Shown here: positions 16,472-24,998 of the stretch, piece by piece
How positions within the stretch are numbered: the stretch's first letter is position 1
Layout of the letters: each line of letters opens with the position of its first letter
Origin: an uncultured delta proteobacterium
Lineage (GTDB): Bacteria > Desulfobacterota > Desulfobulbia > Desulfobulbales > Desulfocapsaceae
NCBI GenBank assembly: GCA_903875445.1
Contig: CAIQWD010000005.1
Span: forward strand, 1 to 64,000
Direction: 5' to 3'
Length of the DNA: 64,000 nucleotides
Notes under the pieces: model-generated
What the model was told of the DNA's origin: nothing
The model's database searches: none
Seen by the model: the letters and a program-made list of their open reading frames with translations, nothing else
Made by a program: the position numbers and the translations under genes

Positions 16472-16474
16472 CCA

Positions 16475-18925
16475 TTAGTCGATTTGTGCAAACCGTTGAT
16501 TGAGATTTTTGTTTTCTCCGATCATTGCCGGCACAGGAGGTCTCAGTCCGGGGCGGTATTTCAGTCGATTGTCGATATATTTGCCAAGCACGCCGATCGC
16601 GATATCGGCGGAGCGAAATACCGGCAGACCCTGGGTCTGAAAAGCTTCGGCCATACAGTCGTACAGTGTGCCGCTGTCGACAACGATGATCAGCGGCTTA
16701 GAGGATGTCGCGCCCAGTGTGGCGATCCCTGTAACGATCGAGTGTCCCAGGCCATTGCTCTCATCAGGTACCATCTCTTTCGGCAGGGTGTGGAGCATGG
16801 GGGTGAGCGGTACAATGGCTACCACGACAATATCGATGTTGCTGTCCTCAAGCAAGGTTCGAATGGCTTGCTCATACACATCCTCCGAGGCCATCGGCGT
16901 GATATCCAGAGGATTGTGGACGTCGGTAAGGGAAGCAAGACCAGCGGCGGCAAGGATGGTCTGCAGTCGCTTGCGGGTGCTCTTGCCGAGGGTGGCGATT
17001 TCCAACCGATAGTCGTCGCCGAGGAGATTGTCGGCGATACCGACCGCTTCGTATCCGGCATTGCTGATTGCCGCCAGGCGGTTGCCGGAGACCATCTTGT
17101 TGTGCAGTGTGCAGGAAAGTCTCAGCAAGCCTTCGAAGACATTGAATGTCTCGGCGACCATGGCACCGGCCTGGCCGATACACGATTCGCAGACCATATA
17201 GTCGCCGGCGATGGAGGCGGTGTGGCCGGAGAGGGCACTTTTGCCCTCGGGGGTGCGACCGGCTTTATAGAAGATGACTTCCTTGCCGCGGGCGATCGCC
17301 TCTCTGACGGCCCGAGCGAAACTCAGACCGTCGAGATCGGTGAACCCTTCCATATAGAAGGCCACGGTTTGCAAGTCGTTCAGGGTATTGAGGAAGTGGA
17401 GGAAATCGCCGGCGGTCAGATCGATCTGGTTGCCTATGGAGATGGCGTAGGCCGGGTCGAGAAAGTCCAGTTTGCTCATCCGCGTTATCATATAGGCGCC
17501 GCTCTGACTGACCAGGCCGAGGGTGCGGCGGTGGCTACCTCGATTTTTCGGTAGTTTCGAATCGGGGATAAATATTGCATCATAGCGACCCGGATGGGAG
17601 AGGATGCCCAGGCTGTTGGCCCCGAGAAAGATGGGTGCTTCCTGCGAGTTTCGGCGAGCGACAAGAATTTTCTCCTGAAGTTTATGCACTAGGTGCTGCT
17701 GGCCTTCCTGCTCGCCCAGGCCGCCCGAGATCAGCAGGACACTTTCGGCGAGACTCTGTTGCAGGATGACATCGATCATCTCCGGAACGCGGGAGGCGTC
17801 GACGGCGAGTATCAGTAAATCAAGTTTTTTCTTGATGGCGTCAAGACCTGCAAGGGTGGCGATACCGTCTATTTCTCTGGCCTCGGGGTGGATGAGAACA
17901 AGATCCTGTCGGGGAAAGCCGTTGGCCAGGATGTTTTCCAGGAGGATCCTGCCAAGATTCACTTTGCGTGCGGAAATGCCGACAATGCCGATCGTCGCCG
18001 GATGCAGCAGCCTGTCAATTTTGGCGATCGGCCGGGTCGGTTGCATCTGTCTGGTGGTGGAAAACCGGCAAAGGCCGTCGAGCGGCATCATCAGATAATT
18101 GCTGAAGGCAAAAGGGTTGACTTCGAGTTCTTCTATTATATAGGGGCTCGGGCCACCGGTCGGAGAAAAATAGCGGGCAACCTGGATGAGGGCGGAAAAG
18201 CATTCAAGCAGTTGGGCGTCGGTGACAATGCGTTTTTGGCCGCGGGTGAGGCCGGCCATCTTTTTGTAGGAGATGGTATTTTTGAATAGCTGAAAAAAGG
18301 CCTCGCCGTCAACCAGTTCAGCCGAGGCGGAAACAATCGCCTGGCCTTTGCGAAACCGGGCGGCAAAGAGTTCCGTGTCGCGACCTCCCAGGCCTGCGCT
18401 GATAATAGGCCCGAATTCCCTGGTGTTGCGCAGACTGACCAGCAGCTCGTTGCCGAATTCCTCGGAGTCGGGGTGCATATACTGGCAAAGGATATAGCCC
18501 TTGATATCGTCGGCGATGGCCTGTTGCAGTTCCGCCGGTGGCAAGTCGCGGTAGGAGGGAGGGGCCTGTTGCCGATTGCCGAGAATAATAGCGGCATAAT
18601 TCTCGGGAATTTCACAGCTCATCCGCCGCAGAGTGGAGAGTATCTCGTCGCTATTTTTTCCGACTATCCTTACGCCACCGACATCGCTTTTATGGAGAAT
18701 ATAGGGGGAGACAATCTTGATCACCAGCTTCTTGCCGGGCAGTTGGCGCAACATTCGGCTGGAAAAGCGAGTGTCTTTGTCAAGAAGAATGAATTGCGGC
18801 GGGGTTTCTCCGCCGGTCAGGCGAATAAACTCGTAGACTTCGTACTCGAAGAGATAGTTACGACCCAGCTGTTCTGCTTTCTGGAAAAGATCGCTTATGC
18901 CGGTAAAATCGATATGGGTTTGCAT
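16475..18925 (-). CDS. ADP-forming acyl-CoA (acetyl-CoA) synthetase, fused subunits
   Basis: Interconverts acyl-CoA + ADP + Pi and acid + CoA + ATP. 816 aa from ATG 18925. Order: N-terminal ATP-grasp (beta-type) domain (KLVIKIVSPYILHKSDVGGV, YIIEELEVNPFAFS), then a CoA-binding Rossmann domain starting LHPATIGIVGIS, then the succinyl-CoA-ligase-like domains with SQSGAYMITRM and the phosphohistidine loop SGHTASIAGDY. This is the beta-alpha order, reverse of the archaeal alpha-beta order. The substrate is probably acetate or a related short-chain acid, in keeping with the acetyl-CoA pathway genes nearby; the sequence alone does not fix it. The frame is open for 65 codons upstream, but that part is unlike the family. 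Confidence 0.88.
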   Translation of the reverse strand: MQTHIDFTGISDLFQKAEQLGRNYLFEYEVYEFIRLTGGETPPQFILLDKDTRFSSRMLRQLPGKKLVIKIVSPYILHKSDVGGVRIVGKNSDEILSTLRRMSCEIPENYAAIILGNRQQAPPSYRDLPPAELQQAIADDIKGYILCQYMHPDSEEFGNELLVSLRNTREFGPIISAGLGGRDTELFAARFRKGQAIVSASAELVDGEAFFQLFKNTISYKKMAGLTRGQKRIVTDAQLLECFSALIQVARYFSPTGGPSPYIIEELEVNPFAFSNYLMMPLDGLCRFSTTRQMQPTRPIAKIDRLLHPATIGIVGISARKVNLGRILLENILANGFPRQDLVLIHPEAREIDGIATLAGLDAIKKKLDLLILAVDASRVPEMIDVILQQSLAESVLLISGGLGEQEGQQHLVHKLQEKILVARRNSQEAPIFLGANSLGILSHPGRYDAIFIPDSKLPKNRGSHRRTLGLVSQSGAYMITRMSKLDFLDPAYAISIGNQIDLTAGDFLHFLNTLNDLQTVAFYMEGFTDLDGLSFARAVREAIARGKEVIFYKAGRTPEGKSALSGHTASIAGDYMVCESCIGQAGAMVAETFNVFEGLLRLSCTLHNKMVSGNRLAAISNAGYEAVGIADNLLGDDYRLEIATLGKSTRKRLQTILAAAGLASLTDVHNPLDITPMASEDVYEQAIRTLLEDSNIDIVVVAIVPLTPMLHTLPKEMVPDESNGLGHSIVTGIATLGATSSKPLIIVVDSGTLYDCMAEAFQTQGLPVFRSADIAIGVLGKYIDNRLKYRPGLRPPVPAMIGENKNLNQRFAQID

Positions 18926-19177
18926 AGCACTTGGTCCCGATGGGAAAAGGTGGCGAGAGTTGCTGCATTGTCCCCGATAACGGCCAGATTTGCCAATAGA
19001 AAAGTGAGGCACGGAGTTTTCACTAAGCGGGCGACAAAATTCTGCAAAATTCGTCAAGAATATGTGCAAATACACACATTGTAGTATTGTCTGTTTTGCC
19101 AAACCAACTACAATAAGCAAGATTGTCGATTATGGATTTTTGGCGGTGTTTATTAAAAGAAGCAGAAGAGGCGAGGC

Positions 19178-20884
19178 ATGGCAAAAAAAGTAGTCATTAT
19201 CGGCGCGGTAGCCCTTGGCCCGAAGGTAGCCTGCAGGTTGAGACGGCTTGATCCTCAGGTGGAAATCACTCTCATTGATCGGGACGACATCATTTCCTAC
19301 GGCGGATGCGGCATTCCCTATTACGTCGGGGGCGATATAAACGATATCGAGGATCTTTATAAAACGACCTCGCATGCCATCCGTGATCAGGCTTTTTTTG
19401 AGAATTGCAAAGGCATTAAAGTGCTTACCAGGGTCGAGGCAAGGGAAATCAATCGTCGGGAAAAGCAGGTTAAGATCTGCCACTTGGCGACCGGGGAAGA
19501 GGAACTTCTCGATTACGATAAACTGGTCTTGGCCACCGGTGCCCGCGCCGTTCGACCTCCTTTTCCCGGATCAGATCTGTCCAGGGTTTTTACCGTATCC
19601 GATCTGCACGATGCTAAAACCCTGAAAACCCTCATGTCCACCGGCAAGGTAGACAAGGCGGTGGTTGTCGGGGCGGGCGCCATTGGTCTTGAGATCACCG
19701 AGGCCCTGACCGATCTCTGGGGGATTGAAACGACACTGGTTGAGATGGAGGATCAGGTTCTTCCCACCCTACTCGGCAAATGTATCGCCAGGGTGGCGGC
19801 GGCCGAGCTGCAGCGGCACGGGGTGGAGCTGCTCCTTGAGGCCAAGGTTTTGGAGGTATCCGAAAACCAGGAAACCGGCAAGCTGGCAGTCAGAACCTCA
19901 AGAAAGTCGCTGGAGGTCGATATCGTCGTGCTTGCCGCGGGTGTCAGACCGAATACCGTTTTGGCCCGAGAAGCAGGCCTGGCCTTGGGGAGGTCAGGGG
20001 GAATCAGCGTTGACCAGCGGATGCGGACTAGCGACCCGGATATATATGCCGGTGGCGATTGTGTCGAGGTTCGCAATTTGATCAGCGGCGAGAATATGCT
20101 CATGGCCCTCGGTTCGCTTGCCAATCGGCAGGGACGGATCATTGCCACCAATATCAGCGGCGGCCAGAGTCACTTCAAGGGCACGGTCGGCACCTTCTGC
20201 TTAAAACTCTTTGAGTTAGGGATAAGCAAGGCCGGCCTAACCTATCGCCAGGCCAAGGAAACCGGTTTTGATCCGGTGTACGGGGTGGTCTCCCAGGCCG
20301 ATCATGCCCACTTTTACCCGAGTTCGGAACTCATCTATATTTCCCTTCTGGCCGATCGCAACTCCCGAAAAATACTTGGCATCGAAGCAGCCGGGAAAAA
20401 CGGCGATGCGGTGAAGTCGCGGGTCGATACCATCGCCGTGCTGCTTAGTCACGGTCTCAATGTCGACGAGGTGTGCAGCCTGGAGACCGGCTACGCGCCA
20501 CCCTTTGCCTCGGCGATGGATGTCATCAATAACGCCGGCAATGCCCTTGATAATATCCTGGTCGGTGGCAATCGGCCGATCGACGCCGCCGATTTTCTCA
20601 ACGAATTTGCCCATAAAACGACGCGGATCATAGATGTTCGGGGCGAGAAGGAGGCTGCGCCGTTCAAGGCCAAATACGGCGACAGGTGGCTGAATATTCC
20701 CCAGGACCAGTTGCGCCGCAGGTATACCGAGATTCCCGGCAACGAACAGTTTTTCCTGATCTGCGATACCGGCCCTCGGTCCTATGAGGCCCAGGTTTTC
20801 CTCAGTTCGAAGGGTGTTACCAATACCCGCAACATCCAGGGCGGCTTTGCGATGATCAAGGTTACCGACCCGACCTTCATTTAA
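19178..20884 (+). CDS. CoA-disulfide-reductase-like flavoprotein with C-terminal rhodanese domain
   Basis: 568 aa. Two-dinucleotide-binding flavoprotein: FAD motif near residue 7 (IIGAVALGPKVA, a variant of GxGxxG), the redox-active Cys in SYGGCGIPYYVGG (Cys about 43), a second nucleotide fold VVGAGAIGLE and the FAD-contact IYAGGDCVE. A rhodanese module occupies the last 100 residues with its active-site loop CDTGPRS. This arrangement is that of CoADR-Rhd / NAD(P)H sulfur reductases (Npsr), which reduce CoA disulfides, CoA persulfides or polysulfide. In a sulfur-metabolising anaerobe a persulfide or polysulfide reductase role is likely. AGAGGCG precedes the ATG. Transcribed divergently from the acyl-CoA synthetase. 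Confidence 0.9.
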   Translation: MAKKVVIIGAVALGPKVACRLRRLDPQVEITLIDRDDIISYGGCGIPYYVGGDINDIEDLYKTTSHAIRDQAFFENCKGIKVLTRVEAREINRREKQVKICHLATGEEELLDYDKLVLATGARAVRPPFPGSDLSRVFTVSDLHDAKTLKTLMSTGKVDKAVVVGAGAIGLEITEALTDLWGIETTLVEMEDQVLPTLLGKCIARVAAAELQRHGVELLLEAKVLEVSENQETGKLAVRTSRKSLEVDIVVLAAGVRPNTVLAREAGLALGRSGGISVDQRMRTSDPDIYAGGDCVEVRNLISGENMLMALGSLANRQGRIIATNISGGQSHFKGTVGTFCLKLFELGISKAGLTYRQAKETGFDPVYGVVSQADHAHFYPSSELIYISLLADRNSRKILGIEAAGKNGDAVKSRVDTIAVLLSHGLNVDEVCSLETGYAPPFASAMDVINNAGNALDNILVGGNRPIDAADFLNEFAHKTTRIIDVRGEKEAAPFKAKYGDRWLNIPQDQLRRRYTEIPGNEQFFLICDTGPRSYEAQVFLSSKGVTNTRNIQGGFAMIKVTDPTFI

Positions 20885-20933
20885 TAGGGATAATTGTTCG
20901 GAATTTTTGATACTTGAAGAAGTCGAGCGTCGG

Positions 20934-21383
20934 CTAATGAACCGGCGTTTCGACCGGTTTTTCGGCGACAACTGCCTGCTCATAATGGCATATCTCCCCG
21001 TCGAGGGTGATGATTGTCCAGTTGCCGTCGACATCACAGGCCTTGATAAGACACTCGACTGCAGGAAGGTTTTTTAAGGCCAGTTGGCAGGATTCATTGA
21101 TATTTTTGCCGGTGATGGAGGTGAATTGCCTGGTTGTCGCAAGGCGCTTGAATTCATTAATGGCCTTTTCAAAGATGACAATCCGTTCGAACTCTGCCGG
21201 ATCAATCGACCGAATCTCCTGGCGCAGGGTCTCGATCTCTGCCCTTTTGGCGGCGATGATAGCCACCGTCTTTTCCATTTCCGCCTGTTGATCCGAGGGC
21301 AGGGAAAAAAGAATCTGTTTGTGGATTTCGATATCGGCTTCGATGTAGTTTATCTTTTTCAGCAGATCTTGGACTTTCGACAT
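20934..21383 (-). CDS. coiled-coil protein of unknown function
   Basis: 149 aa, soluble, no signal peptide. Residues 1-85 are strongly helical and coiled-coil-like (repeating Ile/Leu/Lys/Glu pattern); the C-terminal half looks like a small alpha/beta domain ending in WTIITLDGEICHYEQAVVAEKP. I do not recognise the family. It is the last of four small minus-strand genes with short gaps (20934-22069) that look like one transcript. Confidence 0.6.
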   Translation of the reverse strand: MSKVQDLLKKINYIEADIEIHKQILFSLPSDQQAEMEKTVAIIAAKRAEIETLRQEIRSIDPAEFERIVIFEKAINEFKRLATTRQFTSITGKNINESCQLALKNLPAVECLIKACDVDGNWTIITLDGEICHYEQAVVAEKPVETPVH

Positions 21384-21430
21384 TATATTTTCCCGTGACA
21401 GATGGTGAACGTGGTTGGCTGTGCAGCGGC

Positions 21431-21631
21431 CTATTGTTTCTGCAGTCGGCGTGGCAGCTTTGCATGGTAGTTGTTCTTTAAAAAACTAAGAAAATCCCTG
21501 TTTGCGTCGAGACGGCCTTGCCGATAATGCTCCTCGGCGGCAGTTGTGCCGGGCGATTCGCCGTTTTTCAAAATTTCTGCCTGCCGCTCGGCAAGTACCT
21601 GGTAAAGATCAAGAAGATAACTGTAGGCCAT
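21431..21631 (-). CDS. small helical protein of unknown function
   Basis: 66 aa, all-helical prediction by eye (YLLDLYQVLAERQAEIL, QGRLDANRDFLSFLKNNY). Charged and soluble, basic C-terminus. Third of the four-gene minus-strand cluster, 14 bp after the preceding small gene. Family not recognised. Confidence 0.5.
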   Translation of the reverse strand: MAYSYLLDLYQVLAERQAEILKNGESPGTTAAEEHYRQGRLDANRDFLSFLKNNYHAKLPRRLQKQ

Positions 21632-21645
21632 GAGTGGATTTTTGC

Positions 21646-21831
21646 TTAATAGTAAACGAAGTTTTTAAGATCGATGTTTTCCTGAAGATACCGGCGAATC
21701 CACTGCAGTTCCTCCAGTTGCCCCCGGGCATGGGCGGCGGTGTCTTGATCGCCCAGCTTAATCGCTTGTTCTGCTTCAAGGATTTTGTCGCTGAGATACT
21801 TGTGGATCGCAACTGAATAATCGTTTGGCAT
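21646..21831 (-). CDS. small helical protein of unknown function
   Basis: 61 aa: VAIHKYLSDKILEAEQAI then QLEELQWIRRYLQENIDL suggest a helical hairpin. The start overlaps the end of the upstream gene by about 56 bp in another frame, which argues for translational coupling if both are real. Family not recognised. Confidence 0.5.
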   Translation of the reverse strand: MPNDYSVAIHKYLSDKILEAEQAIKLGDQDTAAHARGQLEELQWIRRYLQENIDLKNFVYY

Positions 21832-22069
21832 CGGACTCTTTTCCTTGCATTGCTGCCAGCTGTTTTATGTCGTCGAAGATGATATCGGCTCCGTCGTTTT
21901 TGTCAAGAACTGTATCTTTGGCCCGGTCAATGAAGCCGCAGGCTGCGGTGAAATTGTCAACGGTAATGCCTTGAATGGAAAAATCCTGCATATAGAAAAT
22001 CGGTATGAAGGATTCAAGATACTTTGCTTTGCTTCTGCAGTCTTTGCCGATAAGGAGGATTTTGGTCAT
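21776..22069 (-). CDS. unknown protein, first gene of a small cluster
   Basis: 97 aa beginning MTKILLIGKDCRSKAKYLES, which reads like the first strand and helix of a receiver- or Rossmann-like fold, but the protein is too short for a full domain and the C-terminal part (about 35 residues) overlaps the next gene. No family recognised. It opens the cluster running to 20934. Confidence 0.45.
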   Translation of the reverse strand: MTKILLIGKDCRSKAKYLESFIPIFYMQDFSIQGITVDNFTAACGFIDRAKDTVLDKNDGADIIFDDIKQLAAMQGKESDAKRLFSCDPQVSQRQNP

Positions 22070-22349
22070 GTTTATCCACTCAAAATGATTGATTTATATT
22101 TTGATTCACGTTTTGGCGAAAGTCTCGGGTTAAAAACCTAACTGTTGTCCTTGTAAAGATAGCATGCCTAGGATATTGTGACTGAATATTATTTCATTCC
22201 GGTCACATGGAAATGCTTGGAACAACGATTTTGTGATTAAAAATAGCAAAAAATTCGTGATTGAATTTATGGTTAAGGCAGATGAAATGGTTTTTTTGGG
22301 TGAAAAAGTCCCCAAAAAGCCAACGCGGCATATTAAATGATCGGTCGAT

Positions 22350-22904
22350 ATGAAGAAACTGATTGATATAATTTTTGTCCTTTCAGCCGTGTCTATCCCA
22401 TCATATGCCCTATCTCAGTCTGTAGACTCTGGAGTCGATGGGCTTGTTTCTTTGCTGAGAGACGTTGAGGCAGTCGAGTATAAAACGGATAGGCTGGTAA
22501 AGCCATTTACTTTGCCTGTGGCAAAAGGGGCAATAGCTATATTCTCCGTCGGCAATTTCGGTGGTGGAAACAATTGGATTCAATATATGGCAGTATTCGT
22601 AGACATGAATAAGGATGATATCGAAAAAAAAGACAATCACTACACTCTTATCGATTTCAGGACGGTCGGTGGCAAGTCTTGGCGGAAGATCAAATCTGTA
22701 GATGTAACATACTTAAAATCTAAATCAAAGTTAAGAACAACGCTACGGGCTATGGATAACGATTCAAATGAAGGCGTAAACGTTTTTTCCATTCCAGTAA
22801 CAGTCGCCTATGATGTCCAACCTGATGTGGGTCATCGGATACTTAAAGTATCTGAGAAGAAAAGCCGGAACGGAAAGTCTCAGCCTTTATATCACACAGA
22901 ATGA
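22350..22904 (+). CDS. secreted protein of unknown function
   Basis: 184 aa with a clear Sec signal peptide (MKKLIDIIFVLSAVSIPSYA, cleavage after ALS or nearby). The mature part is beta-rich with a NFGGGNNWIQYMAVFVDM segment; no family recognised. Base composition is clearly more AT-rich than the genes on either side. It begins 5 bp after a GATCGGT heptamer and is followed by an attC-like palindrome, so it may be the first of two mobile gene cassettes. Confidence 0.65.
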   Translation: MKKLIDIIFVLSAVSIPSYALSQSVDSGVDGLVSLLRDVEAVEYKTDRLVKPFTLPVAKGAIAIFSVGNFGGGNNWIQYMAVFVDMNKDDIEKKDNHYTLIDFRTVGGKSWRKIKSVDVTYLKSKSKLRTTLRAMDNDSNEGVNVFSIPVTVAYDVQPDVGHRILKVSEKKSRNGKSQPLYHTE

Positions 22905-22922
22905 AGAGAATGACAAATTAAA

Positions 22923-22985
22923 ACCGAACCATGCCATACACCCGATCGTGCAAACAGCGCACTCCGGGTAATGGCCACGTTAACT
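22923..22985 (+). repeat. attC-like imperfect palindrome 1
   Basis: 63 bp between two genes. ACCGAAC at 22923 and GTTAACT at 22979 lie at the outer positions; inside, GCCAT..CCCG pairs with CGGG..ATGGC with unpaired bases, as in folded attC sites. GTTAACT is not the complement of ACCGAAC but is the exact complement of AGTTAAC at the end of the following gene, as expected when each cassette carries its own core pair; GATCGGT before the preceding gene is one base off complementing ACCGAAC. Confidence 0.4.
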
Positions 22986-22994
22986 TCTAGAAAC

Positions 22995-23492
22995 ATGACT
23001 TACACAATCGATGACGTAAATCATCTATATCTAAGTATTGGAGAAGCCATTTGGAATCTTCAGCATTTAGAGAATGTCATGACAACATATAATGCACTTA
23101 GGATACTACAAAAAAAACGTGAAAAGAAAATCCTTTTTTCAGACGAACAAGCCTTTAAAATTTTAGAGAAACAAAGAAAATTAACACTTGGGCCTTTGAT
23201 CTCATCGGCTAAGGACAACCACACATTGTCTAAAGAATTAGAAGGAAGATTTGAGAATTTCCTGACTGAAAGAAATTGGTTGATCCATAAATGTGTGATT
23301 TCAGATTACCTATCGCTCAGAAATAAAGAATCAAAAGAAAAATTATTTTTAAGAATTACAGCTTTCATAGAAGATGCTGTATCTCTGAAAAGAGAACTTT
23401 ACAATCAGATGCAACGTTGGTTTGAAGGTAAAGGTTACGATTTAGAGAAAGCCTATGCTTTGGCTGATGAACTACTTGATAAATCAAAATAA
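22995..23492 (+). CDS. unknown protein, possible gene-cassette product
   Basis: 165 aa from ATG 22995, which lies 10 bp after the GTTAACT core (the typical cassette layout); the frame extends to 22971 but that would cross the core. Helical, very Lys/Glu-rich protein with no signal peptide (LHLYLSIGEAIWNLQHLENV-like start, ENFLTERNWLIHKCV in the middle), somewhat like the small helical proteins found in phage or cassette arrays. AT-rich. No family recognised. Confidence 0.65.
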   Translation: MTYTIDDVNHLYLSIGEAIWNLQHLENVMTTYNALRILQKKREKKILFSDEQAFKILEKQRKLTLGPLISSAKDNHTLSKELEGRFENFLTERNWLIHKCVISDYLSLRNKESKEKLFLRITAFIEDAVSLKRELYNQMQRWFEGKGYDLEKAYALADELLDKSK

Positions 23493-23493
23493 A

Positions 23494-23569
23494 AGTTAAC
23501 AAAACGTTCGAATGAACTCGGTGAAGCTCACCACTGAATTTACCGTTCAGCTTGAATGTCTCGCTAAAT
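23494..23569 (+). repeat. attC-like imperfect palindrome 2
   Basis: 76 bp starting 1 bp after the stop. AGTTAAC (23494-23500) at the left edge, GCTAAAT (23563-23569) at the right. The left arm continues AAAACGTTCGAATGAAC and the right arm GTTCAGCTTGAATGTC, complementary with two extrahelical bases and a few wobbles; the apex is a perfect hairpin GGTGA-agc-TCACC (23520-23532). Length, edge motifs and extrahelical bases are all as in integron attC sites; the right core is GCTAAAT rather than GTTRRRY, which weakens the case. Confidence 0.45.
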
Positions 23570-23621
23570 GCAACCACCCAACCAAAGGAGAAAGATTGCA
23601 AATGAAAAGGAAAATCACAAT

Positions 23622-24167
23622 ATGAACCATAAAATATTGAACGTTGCCTACGTTATTTGTCTGTTATCTATAACTTTTTCTCTAGCCGGCTGCAGTTTAG
23701 ATCAAATGAACTATCGGCGGAGTTATTCCGGTGATCCACTTTCCCGCAATGAGATCGCCATTGTTATGAAAACCAATGATTGCTATATTACTGCGCTGGA
23801 AGAAGAGGGGAAACAGCCTAAACAAACACCATTGTTCTTTGGAGATCTTGAGCTCCTTCCTGGGAAATACACGCTCTATATTCACTGGGGGAATACCAGT
23901 AATGGATATTCGACTACTACTGTAACAAGGGCGACCGAGCCTGTTCCTCTCCAAATTGTTGCTTATCCAGGCAGAGTCTATGTAATTTATCCGGAATTTC
24001 CCGAGCCTGGCAAGTGGCGACCGGTAATCATCGACAATGTCACCGAAAAGGACTTTGAATTGATAGCAAATAAGCAATTAAATTATCCGGTATGGAACCA
24101 TGTCGAAAAAATCTTGAAGGGTGAGCGTCGTGCAATCATGCAGACCGAAAAGGGTTATTGGGAGTAA
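23622..24167 (+). CDS. lipoprotein of unknown function
   Basis: 181 aa with an N-terminal lipoprotein signal: hydrophobic stretch ending SLAGC, so Cys about residue 22 would be lipidated. The mature part is beta-rich (ALEEEGKQPK, LLPGKYTLYIHWG, VYVIYPEFPEPG), resembling small outer-membrane-anchored carbohydrate or stress lipoproteins but not a family I can name. Start ATG 23622 chosen because it opens the signal peptide. The stop is 3 bp before the nitroreductase ATG, so the two are probably coupled. Confidence 0.7.
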   Translation: MNHKILNVAYVICLLSITFSLAGCSLDQMNYRRSYSGDPLSRNEIAIVMKTNDCYITALEEEGKQPKQTPLFFGDLELLPGKYTLYIHWGNTSNGYSTTTVTRATEPVPLQIVAYPGRVYVIYPEFPEPGKWRPVIIDNVTEKDFELIANKQLNYPVWNHVEKILKGERRAIMQTEKGYWE

Positions 24168-24170
24168 AGA

Positions 24171-24992
24171 ATGAATATGTTGAACATCGATCAAAAGAAA
24201 TGCAAGCAAGATGGTTTTTGTGCCGCCGACTGTCCCATGGGGATCATTCGGTTCGAAGGAAAAGGACGCTATCCGGAAATTTTGCCTGAAAGTGAGGCGA
24301 TGTGCATTCGCTGCGGCCACTGCGTGGCGGTCTGTCCGCACGGCGCTTTGGATCACGCAGAGGTGCCGCTTGCTGCATGCACGGTGATCGATAAGGCGCT
24401 CGTCCTCTCGACAGCCCAGGCTGAACAATTCCTACGTTCGCGCCGCTCGGTGCGGCGGTTCAAGGACAAACCGGTGGAGAAGGTCACCCTGCAGCACTTG
24501 ATCGAAAGCGCCCGCTATGCCCCGACGGCCGGCAACTCGCAACTGGTGGAGTGGTTGGTTATCAATGATCGGAAACTGTTGCATACCATCTCCGGTCAGG
24601 TGATCGACTGGATGCGGGTTTTACTGCAAGATCCGAAATCGCCCGTGGCGCCTTACTATCCCGCGTTGGTAAAAGCCTGGGAGGCCGGTGTCGATTCGGT
24701 TCTCCGTTCTGCCCCCTGTCTGGTGGTGGCTATGGCACCGGGGTCAATGCCTATCCGTATGGTCGATCTGACTCTGGCCCTCAGCTACCTGGAGTTGGCC
24801 GCGCCGCAATATGGACTGGGGACCTGTTGGGCCGGTCTGCTGCAAGGCGCGATGCTCGCCAACCCCTCTTTAAAAGAGGCAGTGGGTATTCCCCAGGATT
24901 ACTCCTTTCACTACCCGATGATGATCGGCTACGGCAAAGTGCGTTATTACCGGCTACCTGAGCGAAAGGAGCCAAAAATTCACTGGCGATAA
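24171..24992 (+). CDS. ferredoxin-domain nitroreductase
   Basis: 273 aa. N-terminal two-cluster ferredoxin region (CKQDGFCAADCP, then CIRCGHCVAVCPHGAL), followed by an FMN-dependent nitroreductase domain (RSRRSVRRFKDKPVE, ARYAPTAGNSQ, YGLGTCWAGLLQ, GYGKVRYYRLP). Fused ferredoxin-nitroreductases are common in anaerobes and are thought to reduce nitroaromatics, flavins or unsaturated substrates with ferredoxin electrons; the physiological substrate is unknown. Its ribosome site GGGAG lies inside the end of the upstream lipoprotein gene. Confidence 0.9.
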   Translation: MNMLNIDQKKCKQDGFCAADCPMGIIRFEGKGRYPEILPESEAMCIRCGHCVAVCPHGALDHAEVPLAACTVIDKALVLSTAQAEQFLRSRRSVRRFKDKPVEKVTLQHLIESARYAPTAGNSQLVEWLVINDRKLLHTISGQVIDWMRVLLQDPKSPVAPYYPALVKAWEAGVDSVLRSAPCLVVAMAPGSMPIRMVDLTLALSYLELAAPQYGLGTCWAGLLQGAMLANPSLKEAVGIPQDYSFHYPMMIGYGKVRYYRLPERKEPKIHWR

Positions 24993-24998
24993 CTCTCT

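Larger units (their letters stand above)
15817..16474. other. 658-bp intergenic region between fhs and the acyl-CoA synthetase
   Basis: Presumably holds the fhs promoter (a TATACT -10-like hexamer on the minus strand near 15880, no matching -35). An 8-bp perfect inverted repeat TTCTTGAA-gcga-TTCAAGAA is at 16032-16051. A 36-codon frame at 16121-16231 starts after a weak AGGGGA and encodes a Cys-rich peptide (CWELPC, CAYC); whether it is a gene is open. Confidence 0.4.

Noticed and set aside
16454-17554. 366-codon plus-strand frame antisense to the acyl-CoA synthetase
   Set aside because: The minus strand holds a clear full-length enzyme with catalytic motifs; the antisense frame has no recognisable domain.
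22260-22345. A third attC-like site before the first AT-rich gene
   Set aside because: GATCGGT is a possible core, but the preceding sequence holds only a T-rich/A-rich hairpin; no matching outer arms.
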